Shown: positions 1 through 9,068 of the stretch, in pieces
How positions within the stretch are numbered: the stretch's first letter is position 1
Layout: every line of letters starts with the position of its first letter
Assembly: GCF_014897585.1 (NCBI RefSeq)
Contig: NZ_JABUXW010000001.1
Span: forward strand, 186,001-250,000
Length of the DNA stretch: 64,000 bases
Direction: 5' to 3'
Source of the DNA: Brachybacterium tyrofermentans
GTDB taxonomy: Bacteria > Actinomycetota > Actinomycetes > Actinomycetales > Dermabacteraceae
Notes under the pieces: model-generated
The model's database searches: none
Told to the model about the DNA's origin: nothing
The model's input: only the letters and a program-made list of their open reading frames with translations
Position numbers and translations under genes: made by a program

Positions 1-230
1 CCGTGCTCGAGCGGGAGGCGATCCCCGAGGCACGTGGGACCGACGCCCGCTTCGCGCACGAGTTCACGGCCGGGGCGTGCGATGCGACCTGGACCGGGAT
101 CGAGAACACGGGCAGCGGCCCGCAGAACGATCTGGTGCTGGACAACCTGCGCGTCGAGGATCTCGGCGAGGCCGACGGCGCGGCTGCCGCCCCCGAGTGC
201 ACCGAGGTGGAGGAGACGCCGGCGGAGTGA
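1..230 (+). CDS. C-terminal end of a probable secreted/surface protein (5' truncated)
   Basis: This reading frame is open at the left window edge (codons in phase with base 3) and stops at 228-230, so only about 76 C-terminal residues are visible. They contain a beta-rich stretch ending NDLVLDNLRVEDL. This resembles the end of jelly-roll or choice-of-anchor type domains in extracellular bacterial proteins, where a DNVxV-like strand closes the fold. It is followed by a short acidic, Ala-rich tail. I cannot see the N terminus, so neither export signal nor catalytic domain can be checked. The family assignment is inference from this short motif. Confidence 0.4.
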   Translation, partial: VLEREAIPEARGTDARFAHEFTAGACDATWTGIENTGSGPQNDLVLDNLRVEDLGEADGAAAAPECTEVEETPAE

Positions 231-332
231 TGAGCGGCCCGTGATCCCGCCGTCGGCCCTCGGCCGGACAGGGCCCGATCGGGACCGCGATGGGGCGTCC
301 ACCGCCAGCACGGCAGTGGGCGCCTCGGTCGA

Positions 333-1655
333 TCAGGCCGTCTCGGCAGGCGCCTCCGTCGTCGGCGCATCGCGCACCAGGCGCACCCGCTGCACGCGGC
401 GCTCGTCGACCTCCACCACGTCGAGGCGGCCGCCGTCGACCAGCACCACATCCCCGGCCACGGGGATCCGGCCCAGGCTCGCCATGATGAAACCGCCGAC
501 GGTCTCGTAGCCGCCCGTGTCCGGCAGCTCGATCTCCGTGGCCGCTTCGAACTCCTGCAGGATCAGCCCGCCGTCGAGAGTGCCGTCGCCCTCGACGATC
601 CGGTCGAGCCCGCCGGGTTCCGGCCACGACTCGAGGTCGAACTCGTCGTAGATCTCGCCCACCAGCTCCTCCAGCAGGTCCTCGAGGGTGACGATGCCGT
701 CGGTGCCGCCGTACTCGTCGACCACCACGGCGATCTGGTCGGCATGGGCGCGCATCCTGTTCAGCGCCTGGAGCACCTCGACGGTTCCGGGGATGTGCTC
801 GATCGGACGCGCGAGATCCGCCATCCGGGTGGCCGTGAGGTCGTCGACCAGCAGCAGGTCGCGCACGTGGACGAAGCCGAGGATGTCGTCGACGTCCTCA
901 CCGGTGACGGGATAGCGGGAGTAGCCGGTGTCGCGGATCTCGGCGCGCACCTCGGCCACGGTGTCGGTTCCCGCGAGGAAGTGCACCTGATGCCGGGGGC
1001 GCATGACCTCCACGACCGTGCGCTCGGAGGCGTCGAAGACGTCGGCCAGCACGCGGGACTCCGCATGGTCGAGCGCCTCGGAGCTGCGCACCATCGACCG
1101 GATCTCCTCGGCGGAGACGGACTCGCGGTTCGCGTGCGGATCACCGCCCAGCAGGCGCACCACCACATTGGTGGAGGTGGACAGCAGCCAGATCACCGGG
1201 CGCATGGCCGTGCCGAACAGGCTCAGCGGCGGGCCCACGACCTTGGCCACGCCCATCGCGTTCTGCATGGCCAGACGCTTGGGGGCGAGCTCGCCCAGCA
1301 CCAGCGAGAGGTACGCGATCACCAGGGTCATCCCGATCAGGGCAGCGGTGCTCGCCGTCGATTCCGGCAGGCCGAAGCCCACCAGGACCGGGGCCAGGGA
1401 GGGGGCGATCGTGGAGGCGCCGTACGCGGAGGAGAAGAAGCCCGCGACCGTCACGCCGATCTGCACGGCCGAGAGGAACTGGTTGGGATCGCGCACCAGC
1501 GTCGCGGTGCGCTCGCCGCGGGGCCCCTCCTCCTCGAGCTGCTTGATCTGCGATTCCCGCAGGTTGACGATCGCCATCTCGGTGCCCGCGAACACGCCGC
1601 CGATGAGCACGAAGAGCAGCACGAGGGCGACGTTCAGCAGAACGGAAGGATCCAT
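333..1655 (-). CDS. CNNM/CorC-HlyC family transmembrane CBS-domain protein
   Basis: A 440-residue membrane protein of the hemolysin-C/CorC family, whose members act in Mg2+/Co2+ homeostasis or efflux. Residues about 1-190 form the CNNM transmembrane domain: the N-terminal helix leads into GTEMAIVNLRESQ, with further hydrophobic helices to about 165. A CBS pair follows (about 200-330, with the typical YSRYPV and VVVDEYGGTDGIVTLEDLLEE signatures). The C-terminal CorC/HlyC domain (about 350-425) carries TVGGFIMASLGRIP. Length and domain order are normal for actinobacterial members. It is monocistronic here; its stop lies about 100 bp from the preceding gene on the opposite strand. The transported ion cannot be read from sequence. 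Confidence 0.9.
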   Translation of the reverse strand: MDPSVLLNVALVLLFVLIGGVFAGTEMAIVNLRESQIKQLEEEGPRGERTATLVRDPNQFLSAVQIGVTVAGFFSSAYGASTIAPSLAPVLVGFGLPESTASTAALIGMTLVIAYLSLVLGELAPKRLAMQNAMGVAKVVGPPLSLFGTAMRPVIWLLSTSTNVVVRLLGGDPHANRESVSAEEIRSMVRSSEALDHAESRVLADVFDASERTVVEVMRPRHQVHFLAGTDTVAEVRAEIRDTGYSRYPVTGEDVDDILGFVHVRDLLLVDDLTATRMADLARPIEHIPGTVEVLQALNRMRAHADQIAVVVDEYGGTDGIVTLEDLLEELVGEIYDEFDLESWPEPGGLDRIVEGDGTLDGGLILQEFEAATEIELPDTGGYETVGGFIMASLGRIPVAGDVVLVDGGRLDVVEVDERRVQRVRLVRDAPTTEAPAETA

Positions 1656-1781
1656 GGGGCAAAACTACCGGTAGCACCTGCATGACACCCCCGGCCCCGC
1701 AGGCTCAGCAGTTCCGCCGACGCGGGGACCGACAGTTCGTACAGCGCGACGGCCGGCGGAACGCAGCAGGCGACCCGCGCC

Positions 1782-2810
1782 TCAGAGCAGGGGCAGCAGG
1801 TCCTGCCAGACGGCGCGCATGATCTCCGCGGCACCCCGGCCCTCCAGGTGCGAGGTGATCGTGATGACGGCGTCCTGCTGCGGGAGCACGAGGATCAGCT
1901 GGCCGTAGGCGCCGTCGGCCCGCCAGGCACCGTCGGGCGTGGACTGCCAGGTCCCGTAGCCGTAGTGGACGCTCTCGGGCTCGGCGTCCCCGGTGGTGAC
2001 CCAGGCGTCGTCGGCGTGCATCGCGTCGATCCACGCCGCCGGAACGAGCTGAGCACCGTCGTGCTCGCCGCGCTGCAGCAGCACTCGGCCGATCCGCGCC
2101 AGCTGCCAGCTCTTGAGGTGCAGGCCCGTCGCGCCCCAGCTGTGCCCGTCGCGAGTGGTGTGCCACTGCGGGTTGGGCAGGCCCAGCGGCTCGAACAGCC
2201 GCGGCATCAGCCAGTCGCGCATGCTCTGCCCCGTGCGTTCGCTGATGACGCGGGAGAGCAGGAAGATCGAACCGTTGGAGTACTCCCAGCGCTCCCCCGG
2301 TTCCGCGATCAGGTCGGTCCCGAGGAACAGGGCGGTGAGGTCCTCGTGGTCGCGGTGCTCGTCGAGGAAGCCGAGGATCGGGGAGCCGGAGGTCATCGTC
2401 AGCAGATGCCGAAGGCGCACCTGGTCCATGCCGCGGCCGTAGCCGCCTGCCGGGGCGGGGAGGTGGTCCACCACGAGGTCCTCGACGTCGAGCAGCCCCT
2501 CGCCGGCGGCGATGCCCACGGCGAGCGCGGTGACCGTCTTGGAGCAGGAGTAGATGTTCTCGACCGTGTCGTCCATGAAGCGGTGCGAGACGTCCTCGCG
2601 GCCGGCGCGGTGCACGTGGATCGCCCGCACGCCGAGGTCCCGTTCGAGAATCCGCTGGCGCAGCGGGAGCAGCAGCAGCTCATCGCCGATCCCCGAGGAC
2701 TTCGCCCTCTGCGCGGCGGGAGCTGCGGGGGCAGCCCCTGCCGATGTGGTCGCCGCGGGGGTGGTCTCTGCAGGCGTGGTCTCTGGGCTGGCGGCATCGG
2801 CGGGGCTCAT
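1782..2810 (-). CDS. Beta-lactamase-family serine hydrolase
   Basis: A 342-residue enzyme of the serine beta-lactamase/penicillin-binding-protein/esterase fold (class C type). The nucleophile motif SxxK is at Ser88-Lys91 (YSCSKT) and the second motif YSN is in WEYSNGS near residue 182. No classical signal peptide is seen: the first 35 residues are a low-complexity Ala/Pro/Thr stretch, so translation may start further in. The substrate is unknown; family members hydrolyse beta-lactams, D-amino peptides or esters. It is divergent from the exporter operon at 3006, with about 195 bp between them. Confidence 0.85.
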   Translation of the reverse strand: MSPADAASPETTPAETTPAATTSAGAAPAAPAAQRAKSSGIGDELLLLPLRQRILERDLGVRAIHVHRAGREDVSHRFMDDTVENIYSCSKTVTALAVGIAAGEGLLDVEDLVVDHLPAPAGGYGRGMDQVRLRHLLTMTSGSPILGFLDEHRDHEDLTALFLGTDLIAEPGERWEYSNGSIFLLSRVISERTGQSMRDWLMPRLFEPLGLPNPQWHTTRDGHSWGATGLHLKSWQLARIGRVLLQRGEHDGAQLVPAAWIDAMHADDAWVTTGDAEPESVHYGYGTWQSTPDGAWRADGAYGQLILVLPQQDAVITITSHLEGRGAAEIMRAVWQDLLPLL

Positions 2811-3005
2811 GCGTCGACCCTATGGCTCGCGGCGCGCGCCGTCATCGGCAGTCCAGGATCTGCAGTTCGGCGGCGGAAACCTACCTGAGTCGGATACGTG
2901 GATCACGAAATCAGGCAAGAATAGGAAAAGTCGTCGGCCCAGCTGGCAGCTCACCTTCCCCGAACCCCCTCTCGGCGCTGTCGCCGACCAGAACGAAAGG
3001 CGCCC

Positions 3006-4121
3006 ATGGACGCCCTCCGTCGCTATGTCTTCCCCCTGATCTGGATGCTGATCCTCGCGGTCATCGCCCTGTCCCTCGCCCGCATGGCGTTCTTCCCCGC
3101 CGATGCCTCGGGCGCCGCGGAGGACCCCGACGTCCCCGCCGCCGAGTTCGACCAGTACGCGGTGGTGCCCGTCGAGACGTCGGACATCGCCTCGGAGCTG
3201 ACTCTCCCCGCCACGGTGCAGCCCGATGAGGGCACCGAGCTGAAGGCGACCGACGAGGGCGAGATCAACAAGATCTGGGCCCGCGAGGGTGACACCGTCG
3301 AGAAGGGACAGCGCATCCTGCAGGTGCGCGTCCCCGAGGAGCCTGCGCCGGTCGACATCCCGCCCGAGATGCCCGCGGAGGGGACGACCGACGGTGCGAC
3401 CGCCGGGGACGGAACCGACGAGGGAGGCGCGGGCGCGGAGCCCGTCGAGCAGCCAGCACCGCAACCGGAGGAGACCGAGCAGCAGTACAGGTACCTCACA
3501 CTCTATGCCAACGCGCCCGGGAAGATCTCGGGCCTCACCCTCGCCGAGTGGGAGTCGGTCGCCACCGGCGATGTCGTGGCCACCATCTCTCCCGGGACCT
3601 ACTCGATCGTCGCCGAGCTGACCCCGGAGCAGCAGCTCTCTCTGCTCGACGTGGACATCGACGCCTCCGCGATCCTCCCCACCGCCACCGATCCGGTGCA
3701 CTGCAAGGCCCCCGGCATCACCGAGGACGCCGAGGTCGCCAAGCCCGAAGCTCCCCAGATCGACCCGATGACCGGCGAGGAGACCACCTCGAGCGTCTCC
3801 GCCGCCCAGCTGGAGTGCGCGGTTCCTGCGGGGACGAAGATCGTCCCCGGTCTGAGCGTCGAGGTGACCGTGAAGCTCGGCTCCGCGACCGGCGTGCTCA
3901 CCGTTCCCACCACCGCCGCCGAGGGCACGGGAGAGACCGGCACGGTGTACATGCTCGACGAGGCCACCGGCGAGCCGACCCCCGTCGAGGTCACCCTCGG
4001 CCTGCGCGGCGACGGGGTCGTCGAGATCACCGAGGGCCTCGAGGAGGGCCAGGAGATCCTCCAGTTCGTGCCCGGCGTGGACAACCCCGATGACGGCATG
4101 GGCGGCGGTGAGATGTGGTGA
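3006..4121 (+). CDS. Membrane-fusion (HlyD/MacA-like) subunit of an ABC exporter
   Basis: A 371-residue periplasmic-adaptor-like protein. An N-terminal anchor helix (about residues 7-28) is followed by a lipoyl/barrel-sandwich half (LPATVQPDEGTELKATDEGEI), an acidic Pro/Thr/Gly-rich insertion (about 115-160) and the second half (YANAPGKISGL). A beta-barrel region with GLSVEVTVKLGS leads to the C-terminal segment GEPTPVEVTLGLRGDGVVEI. In a Gram-positive cell such proteins work outside the membrane with a MacB-type transporter. A GAAAGG-like Shine-Dalgarno precedes the ATG at 3006. The stop overlaps the start of the ATPase gene, so it is the first gene of a three-gene operon. Confidence 0.88.
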   Translation: MDALRRYVFPLIWMLILAVIALSLARMAFFPADASGAAEDPDVPAAEFDQYAVVPVETSDIASELTLPATVQPDEGTELKATDEGEINKIWAREGDTVEKGQRILQVRVPEEPAPVDIPPEMPAEGTTDGATAGDGTDEGGAGAEPVEQPAPQPEETEQQYRYLTLYANAPGKISGLTLAEWESVATGDVVATISPGTYSIVAELTPEQQLSLLDVDIDASAILPTATDPVHCKAPGITEDAEVAKPEAPQIDPMTGEETTSSVSAAQLECAVPAGTKIVPGLSVEVTVKLGSATGVLTVPTTAAEGTGETGTVYMLDEATGEPTPVEVTLGLRGDGVVEITEGLEEGQEILQFVPGVDNPDDGMGGGEMW

Positions 4122-4912
4122 GCACGCCAGCTCCCCTGCTCGAGCTGCGCGAGCTGCGCCGCTCGGTGCGCCTGCCCAGCCGGGAGGACCTCCACATCCT
4201 GCGCGGCATCGACCTGACGGTGCATGCCGGTGACCACGTCGCCGTCGTCGGCCGCTCCGGATCGGGCAAGTCCACCCTGCTGAACCTGCTGGGCCTGATC
4301 GACCGTCAGACCAGCGGCGAGCTGCTGTTCGACGGCGCCGACGTGTCCCGCCTCGGCGACCGCCGACGGGCCCGCCTGCGGGGAGCCTCCATCGGCTTCG
4401 TGTTCCAGCAGTTCAACCTGCTGGATCGCCGCACCGCCCTGGAGAACGTGATGATGCCGCTGATGTACGGCAGCGCCGGGCAGTTCTGGCGTCGGGAGCG
4501 CCTCGCCCGGGAGATGCTCGACCGGGTGGGTCTGGCCGACCGCGCGGACCAGCAGCCCAGCCGCCTCTCCGGCGGTGAGCAGCAGCGGGTCGCCGTGGCC
4601 CGCGCCCTGGTGCGCAGGCCGCGGCTGATCCTCGCCGACGAGCCCACCGGGGCCCTCGACGTCACCACGGGCGAGGCCGTCATGGCGCTGCTGGACGAGA
4701 TCGCGCGGGAGTCCGACGCCGCGCTCGTGACCATCACCCACGACCTCCAGGTCGCCGCCCTCTCGCGGCGCTCCTACCTGCTGGACGAGGGGGTGCTGAA
4801 CGACGTCGGCAGCACCGGGGCGCAGGATGCGCTCTCGGCGACCGTCGGCATCCGCGCCGGGCGCGAGGCGGTCGCCGCTGCCGGCGCCTCCCACCAGGAG
4901 GTCCAGGCATGA
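4115..4912 (+). CDS. ABC transporter ATP-binding protein (MacB/LolD type)
   Basis: A 265-residue nucleotide-binding subunit. Walker A is GRSGSGKST (about residues 49-57), the Q-loop VFQQFNLL, the signature LSGGEQQR, Walker B LILADEP and the H-loop THD. It starts with GTG at 4115 (a second in-frame GTG at 4118), inside the last codons of the adaptor gene, and its stop overlaps the permease start by ATGA. This ATPase would energise the FtsX-type permease encoded next. The set resembles MacAB or antimicrobial-peptide/lipoprotein-type exporters; the cargo is unknown. The C-terminal 30 residues after the last helix are Ala-rich and not conserved. Confidence 0.92.
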   Translation: MVSTPAPLLELRELRRSVRLPSREDLHILRGIDLTVHAGDHVAVVGRSGSGKSTLLNLLGLIDRQTSGELLFDGADVSRLGDRRRARLRGASIGFVFQQFNLLDRRTALENVMMPLMYGSAGQFWRRERLAREMLDRVGLADRADQQPSRLSGGEQQRVAVARALVRRPRLILADEPTGALDVTTGEAVMALLDEIARESDAALVTITHDLQVAALSRRSYLLDEGVLNDVGSTGAQDALSATVGIRAGREAVAAAGASHQEVQA

Positions 4913-6174
4913 CCGGGTTCCTCGCCTCGATCGTCGAGGCCTATGGCGAACTGCGCGTGAACAAGGGCCGCATCCTGCTGTCCCTCATCGGTGTGGCCTT
5001 CTCCGTGTTCGCCCTGACGACGGTGATGGGGGCCGGCGGGATGCTCGGTGGCGCCCTGCAGCAGTCGATGGAGAAGAGCGGCGGTCGCGATACCGTGCTC
5101 TCGATCCAGTCGATGGGCGATATGACGTACGAGGTCGACGAGTTCGGCACCGAGAACATCACGTCCTCCGGCCCGCAGGACGAGGTCACCGGAGCCGAGC
5201 TCGACGCACTCGTGTTCGACCAGATCGACCGGCTCGGCATCGATCACCGCAGTCGGCAGGTCTACGCGGACATGCGGGTCCAGACCTCACAAGGGGTGCG
5301 CACGACCTCCCTGTCGGGCGTGGACCCCTCCTTCGCCACGATGTACCGCCTGCAGGTCGCGCAGGGCCGCTGGATCGCGGACTCCGACCAGCACCGCCTG
5401 GCCCCCGCCCTCGTGGTGAACCAGCCGTTGTACGACGCGCTGGGAAGTCCTGACCTCGGCACTGAGACGGTCACCCTCTACGGGCAGACCGGCACCCAGG
5501 AGTCGGAGCAGGCGATCGTGATCGGTGTGCTGCCGCCGGATCCGGCGACGGACTGGACCATGCAGGCGTACATGGCCACGGAGGGCCTGGCCGCGGTGCC
5601 CGGCCTGGACGCGAGCACGACCGCCGCGTCGGAGTACCTGGTGTGGGTGCCCCCGGAGCAGGCCGATGCCGTGCGCAGTCAGCTGGCCAGTGCCCTCTCG
5701 AGCAGTGGTGCCGGCAGCTTCGACGTGTACCCGGCCTCGTTCGGCCTCGAGGAGATGTCGATCTACACGGTCTTCGGCTACGCGATCGCCGGAGTCGCCG
5801 TGGTGATCCTGCTGCTGGGCGCGATGGGACTGGTGAACATCTCGCTGGTCACCGTGCGCTACCGGGTGCGGGAGATCGGGATCCGTCGGTCCTACGGTGC
5901 CACCGGCGGACGCATCTTCTTCGGGGTGCTCATGGAGTCGGTGGTCGCCACCGTCCTGGCGGGTGCCGTCGGCGTGGGAGCAGCGGTCGCCCTGGTCAAA
6001 GCACCCTTCGTGACGGACTTCTTCCGGGAGCAGGGGCTCGTGGACATCCCGCCGTTCCCGGTGGACGCCGTGGTCGTGGGCCTGTTGGCCGCGACTGCCG
6101 TAGGGGTTCTCGCTGGCGCCCTGCCGGCGATCATCGCCACCCGCATCAAGGTGATCGACGCGATCCGGAGCTGA
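4909..6174 (+). CDS. ABC transporter permease, MacB/FtsX type
   Basis: A 421-residue permease with the MacB topology. One N-terminal transmembrane helix (GRILLSLIGVAFSVFAL, about 22-40) precedes a large extracytoplasmic MacB-PCD-like domain (about 45-285). Three C-terminal helices form the FtsX domain, with the conserved cytoplasmic loop VRYRVREIGIRRSYGAT between the second and third helices. It overlaps the ATPase gene by 4 nt and is the last gene of the operon; a long imperfect hairpin follows. The substrate is unknown. Confidence 0.9.
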   Translation: MTGFLASIVEAYGELRVNKGRILLSLIGVAFSVFALTTVMGAGGMLGGALQQSMEKSGGRDTVLSIQSMGDMTYEVDEFGTENITSSGPQDEVTGAELDALVFDQIDRLGIDHRSRQVYADMRVQTSQGVRTTSLSGVDPSFATMYRLQVAQGRWIADSDQHRLAPALVVNQPLYDALGSPDLGTETVTLYGQTGTQESEQAIVIGVLPPDPATDWTMQAYMATEGLAAVPGLDASTTAASEYLVWVPPEQADAVRSQLASALSSSGAGSFDVYPASFGLEEMSIYTVFGYAIAGVAVVILLLGAMGLVNISLVTVRYRVREIGIRRSYGATGGRIFFGVLMESVVATVLAGAVGVGAAVALVKAPFVTDFFREQGLVDIPPFPVDAVVVGLLAATAVGVLAGALPAIIATRIKVIDAIRS

Positions 6175-6182
6175 GCGCGGGG

Positions 6183-6241
6183 ACGGGACGCCTTCGTGGG
6201 AGGTCGGCCTCGATGGCGACGACTCCACGACGACGTCCCGT
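6183..6241. terminator. Long imperfect hairpin between convergent genes
   Basis: Outer arms ACGGGACG (6183-6190) and CGTCCCGT (6234-6241) are perfect complements. Inner arms CGTGGGAG and CTCCACG continue the stem. It lies between the stops of the convergent exporter operon and the DUF1059 gene, so it could act as a bidirectional terminator. There is no U-tract, as is common in high-G+C actinobacteria. Confidence 0.5.
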
Positions 6242-6262
6242 TCTCGGGCCATACACGGCAGG

Positions 6263-6499
6263 TCAGTCCTCGGGCAGGGCCGCGAAGGCCGCCTTCATGT
6301 CGTTGTACCAGCCCAGCGGCTGCTTGGGGTGCAGCCAGCGGAACTTCATCTCCTTGCGGGCCGCCTGATGGCTCTCGTCGCCGGCCTTGACGACCTCCTT
6401 GAGGTGCTTGTCCTGGGCGCTGATGACGTCATCCGCGCTCTCGCCGCGATGGGCGAGGTCGCAGGGGCCGCCGAGCTGCTGGCAGGTCATGGTCTTCAT
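6263..6499 (-). CDS. DUF1059 family small protein
   Basis: A 78-residue soluble protein that begins MKTMTCQQLGGPCDLAHRG, matching the start of DUF1059 proteins (KTMTCxxLGGxCD). The two N-terminal cysteines and the following helix (SADDVISAQDKHLKEVV) are typical. The C terminus has extra residues, including WLHPKQPLGWYNDM, that short family members often lack. Function is unknown; family members are small, Cys-containing and often near stress genes. It stands alone between a convergent exporter operon and a sigma factor gene. Confidence 0.8.
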   Translation of the reverse strand: MKTMTCQQLGGPCDLAHRGESADDVISAQDKHLKEVVKAGDESHQAARKEMKFRWLHPKQPLGWYNDMKAAFAALPED

Positions 6500-6617
6500 C
6501 GTCGTGTCCTTCTCTCCGGGGTCGGCAGGCGGTGGATACCGCTGCCGGAACTGCTCTCATGGTGTTGACGTGCGGCGTACCGGGAGTGTGACCGGTCCCG
6601 GCGATCTCCGGTGGGGA

Positions 6618-7577
6618 TCACCGTGGATCGGCGCCGTCGCGGCGCACCACGCGCCCGATGACGGCGGGATCCGCGCGGAAGTCGATGCGGGCGACCTGCC
6701 CGCCGACGATGGTGAAGTCGAACAGCACCATCGCCTGACCCCCGTGGTACCAGGCCGAGCCTGCGCGCCCGTCGATGCTGGCCGGCAGCGCGGCGTGGGC
6801 GGAACCGTTGAAGAAGCTCGCCACCTCGTCGCGCCCGTCGATCGCGGCCGGGGTGCCGGTCTCGATCGCCTGCTCGTCGCCGCGCACCACGGCGTCCGGC
6901 GCCAGAAGCTGCACGAGACGGGTGAAGTCACCCTCCCGGGCGGCGGCCATGAAGGCGTCGACCACCTCCCAGTCGGCGAGCGCGTCCTCTGCGGGGGGCT
7001 GGGTGACCTTGGCACGGGCGCGCGAGGCGAGCTTGCGGGCCGCCTGCGGCGTCGTGTCCAGGGCTGCGGCGATCGTGGTGAACTCGAAGCCGAAGCTGTC
7101 GTGCATCACGAAGGCGACGCGCTCGTTCGGGCTCAGCCGGTCCAGGACCAGCTGCAGCGCGATCCCGACGGTGTCGGCGAGCGCCACGTCCTCGGCAGGA
7201 TCCGGGGCGGACTCGGGCAGCTCGATCTCCTCCTCGGGCACCGGGGTGCGGCGGCGCAGGCGGTCCAGGCACAGCCGGGTGGTGACGGTGGTCAGCCAGG
7301 CGGGCAGGTTGTCGATGTCCTGGGCGGTGCGATCCAGCCGCAGCCACGCCTGCTGGACGATGTCCTGCGCCTCGTTCGCGTCGCCGATCACCCTGCTCGC
7401 GAGGGCGACCAGACGTGATCGCTCGTGCTCGAAGCGCTGCGCGAGCTCGTCGGAGCGGGCGCCGGCACCCGCCTGTGCGTTGCTGCCCGCTGCGTCGGCA
7501 GGTGCGCCGGAGTCCGTGTCGTCGCCGTTCTCGCCGCGGCGCCGGGCGTCCGCGGGCTCAGTCCTGTTCGGGTCCAT
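6618..7577 (-). CDS. ECF sigma factor with C-terminal SnoaL-like domain (SigJ/ECF41-like)
   Basis: A 319-residue RNA polymerase sigma factor. After a 45-residue low-complexity N-terminal extension come sigma region 2 (LVALASRVIGDANEAQDIVQQAWLRL) and region 4 (LDRLSPNERVAFVMHDSFGFEFTTIA). The C-terminal NTF2/SnoaL-like domain starts at FMAAAREGDFTRLVQLLAPDAVVRGD. In this class the C-terminal domain replaces a separate anti-sigma factor and modulates activity. The NPDKL-type C-terminal motif known for ECF41 is not evident (RADPAVIGRV is at that place). A GGAAGG Shine-Dalgarno supports the ATG at 7577. No anti-sigma gene is adjacent; regulated targets are unknown. Confidence 0.88.
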   Translation of the reverse strand: MDPNRTEPADARRRGENGDDTDSGAPADAAGSNAQAGAGARSDELAQRFEHERSRLVALASRVIGDANEAQDIVQQAWLRLDRTAQDIDNLPAWLTTVTTRLCLDRLRRRTPVPEEEIELPESAPDPAEDVALADTVGIALQLVLDRLSPNERVAFVMHDSFGFEFTTIAAALDTTPQAARKLASRARAKVTQPPAEDALADWEVVDAFMAAAREGDFTRLVQLLAPDAVVRGDEQAIETGTPAAIDGRDEVASFFNGSAHAALPASIDGRAGSAWYHGGQAMVLFDFTIVGGQVARIDFRADPAVIGRVVRRDGADPR

Positions 7578-7722
7578 GACCCCATCCTTCCGTGTGCGCC
7601 ACCGGCCGTGCCGCCGAAGGCTCCTGCTCCGTCGACGCGTCGGGGGCGACGAGTGTGACGGGCACCGGCCCGAGATCGGGCCGGTGCCCGTGGAGTCCGG
7701 GAAAGAAGGGGCGACGGCCCGA

Positions 7723-7765
7723 CAGCCCAGCAGCCCAGCAGCCCAGCAGCCCAGCAGCCCAGCAG
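7723..7765. repeat. 8-bp tandem repeat (CAGCCCAG, five copies)
   Basis: Five perfect head-to-tail copies of CAGCCCAG (7723-7762) plus a partial sixth lie in the 210-bp gap between the sigma factor start and the GH43 stop. It is a simple-sequence tract likely to vary in copy number by slippage. Confidence 0.9.
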
Positions 7766-7787
7766 AGCATCCCGGGCTAGCGCCGGA

Positions 7788-8804
7788 TCAGGGTCGGTAG
7801 TCGGTCCTGGGGCGCTGCGGGTTGCTGATCGAGGGACCCTCGATGCTCACGCCGCCGCCGTCGAAGCGCACCTTCGAGATCCAGATCTGGCGGCCGGGAT
7901 CCTGGCCGATGTGGTCGGGGTGCCATGCGTGGTAGACGTACCAGATGCCATCGACCGTGCGCACCGGCATGCCGTGCCCTGGCCCCGCGGCGACGTCGTT
8001 GGCGGAGAGCACGGGCTGGTCGGAGAGCTTCGTCCACGGTCCGTCGATCGCGTCGGCGACCGCCACACCCACTCCGTAGGTCTCGTTCCAGTACTCGCCG
8101 GCGGAGTAGAAGAGGTAGTAGCGGCCCTCGTGCGTGATGATCGCGGGCCCCTCGATCGTGTAGATCTCCCAGGCCTGGTCGCGCTCGAGGATGCGGGTGC
8201 GCTCACCCTCCAGCGAGAGTCCGTCGTCCGCGAGTCGCTGGGCGAACAGGAACGAATCCTGATCCGCGGCGTTGCCGTCGTTCTTCCACAGCAGCCACAG
8301 CGAGCCGCCCTCGTCCCGGAACGGGGAGGCGTCGATGCACCCGCCCTCCTCAGGGTTGGACAGCAGCGGCGCGGACGCCGAGTCGACGAAGGGTCCCTCG
8401 GGCCGTGCCGCCACGGCGACCCCGATCGCCTGCCGGTCCGTGGCCCGCTCCCAGGCGGTGTAGTACGCGTGGTAGCTGCCCTCCACCTCGATGACCTCCG
8501 GAGCCCAGTGCCTGCCGCTGTTCGCCCACGCGGCGATGACCGGCTGTCCGTCGCCCACGCGGCGCCAGTGCACGAGATCCGGGGACCTCAGCACCGGCAT
8601 GTTCCCGGCCGAGCCGGCCGTCGAGTACAGGTAATACCCCTGGTCGACGCGCAGGATGCCGGGGTCGGGCTGATTGGTGTCGATCACGGGGTTGGTGTAT
8701 CCGGACGCGGCACCGGCGGAGGGGAGGCCTGCCCCGACAGCGGTCACCGTGAGGGTTCCGGTGGCCAGGAGGGTGCGGCGGGAGAAGCGGGCGAGGGGCG
8801 TCAT
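7788..8804 (-). CDS. Tat-exported glycoside hydrolase family 43 enzyme
   Basis: A 338-residue secreted glycosidase. The chosen ATG at 8804 gives a twin-arginine signal peptide (FSRRTLLATG, then a hydrophobic stretch and an Ala-Gly-Ala cleavage region near residue 30); the frame is open further upstream but that part looks non-coding. The GH43 five-bladed propeller residues are visible: the catalytic-base Asp in NQPDPGIL, the pKa-modulating Asp in GGCIDASPF, and the general-acid Glu in YTIEGPA. GH43 enzymes act on arabinan, xylan or related beta-linked side chains; the exact substrate is not predictable. No sugar transporter or regulator is adjacent. Confidence 0.87.
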   Translation of the reverse strand: MTPLARFSRRTLLATGTLTVTAVGAGLPSAGAASGYTNPVIDTNQPDPGILRVDQGYYLYSTAGSAGNMPVLRSPDLVHWRRVGDGQPVIAAWANSGRHWAPEVIEVEGSYHAYYTAWERATDRQAIGVAVAARPEGPFVDSASAPLLSNPEEGGCIDASPFRDEGGSLWLLWKNDGNAADQDSFLFAQRLADDGLSLEGERTRILERDQAWEIYTIEGPAIITHEGRYYLFYSAGEYWNETYGVGVAVADAIDGPWTKLSDQPVLSANDVAAGPGHGMPVRTVDGIWYVYHAWHPDHIGQDPGRQIWISKVRFDGGGVSIEGPSISNPQRPRTDYRP

Positions 8805-9068
8805 CGTCGTCGTGATTTGTGGAGTTGCGGCCGTGCGGCGGTGCCCGGCCACCAGCATTCCTACGTGAGAATTCCTGCGGTGTCCAGGTTTCGCGGACGA
8901 TCCGGCCCCTCGAGAGCCCTCCACAGGGCCTGCGTCCGGCCCACCCCAGCCTTCGCCCCCGCCCCACACACGTACGGGGCTTATGCGTGGGACGTCCGCC
9001 CATATCGCATCGGCTCCACGAAGAAGTCCCGTACTCGAGTTGGATCCCGAGCCGACGGCAGGCTCACG

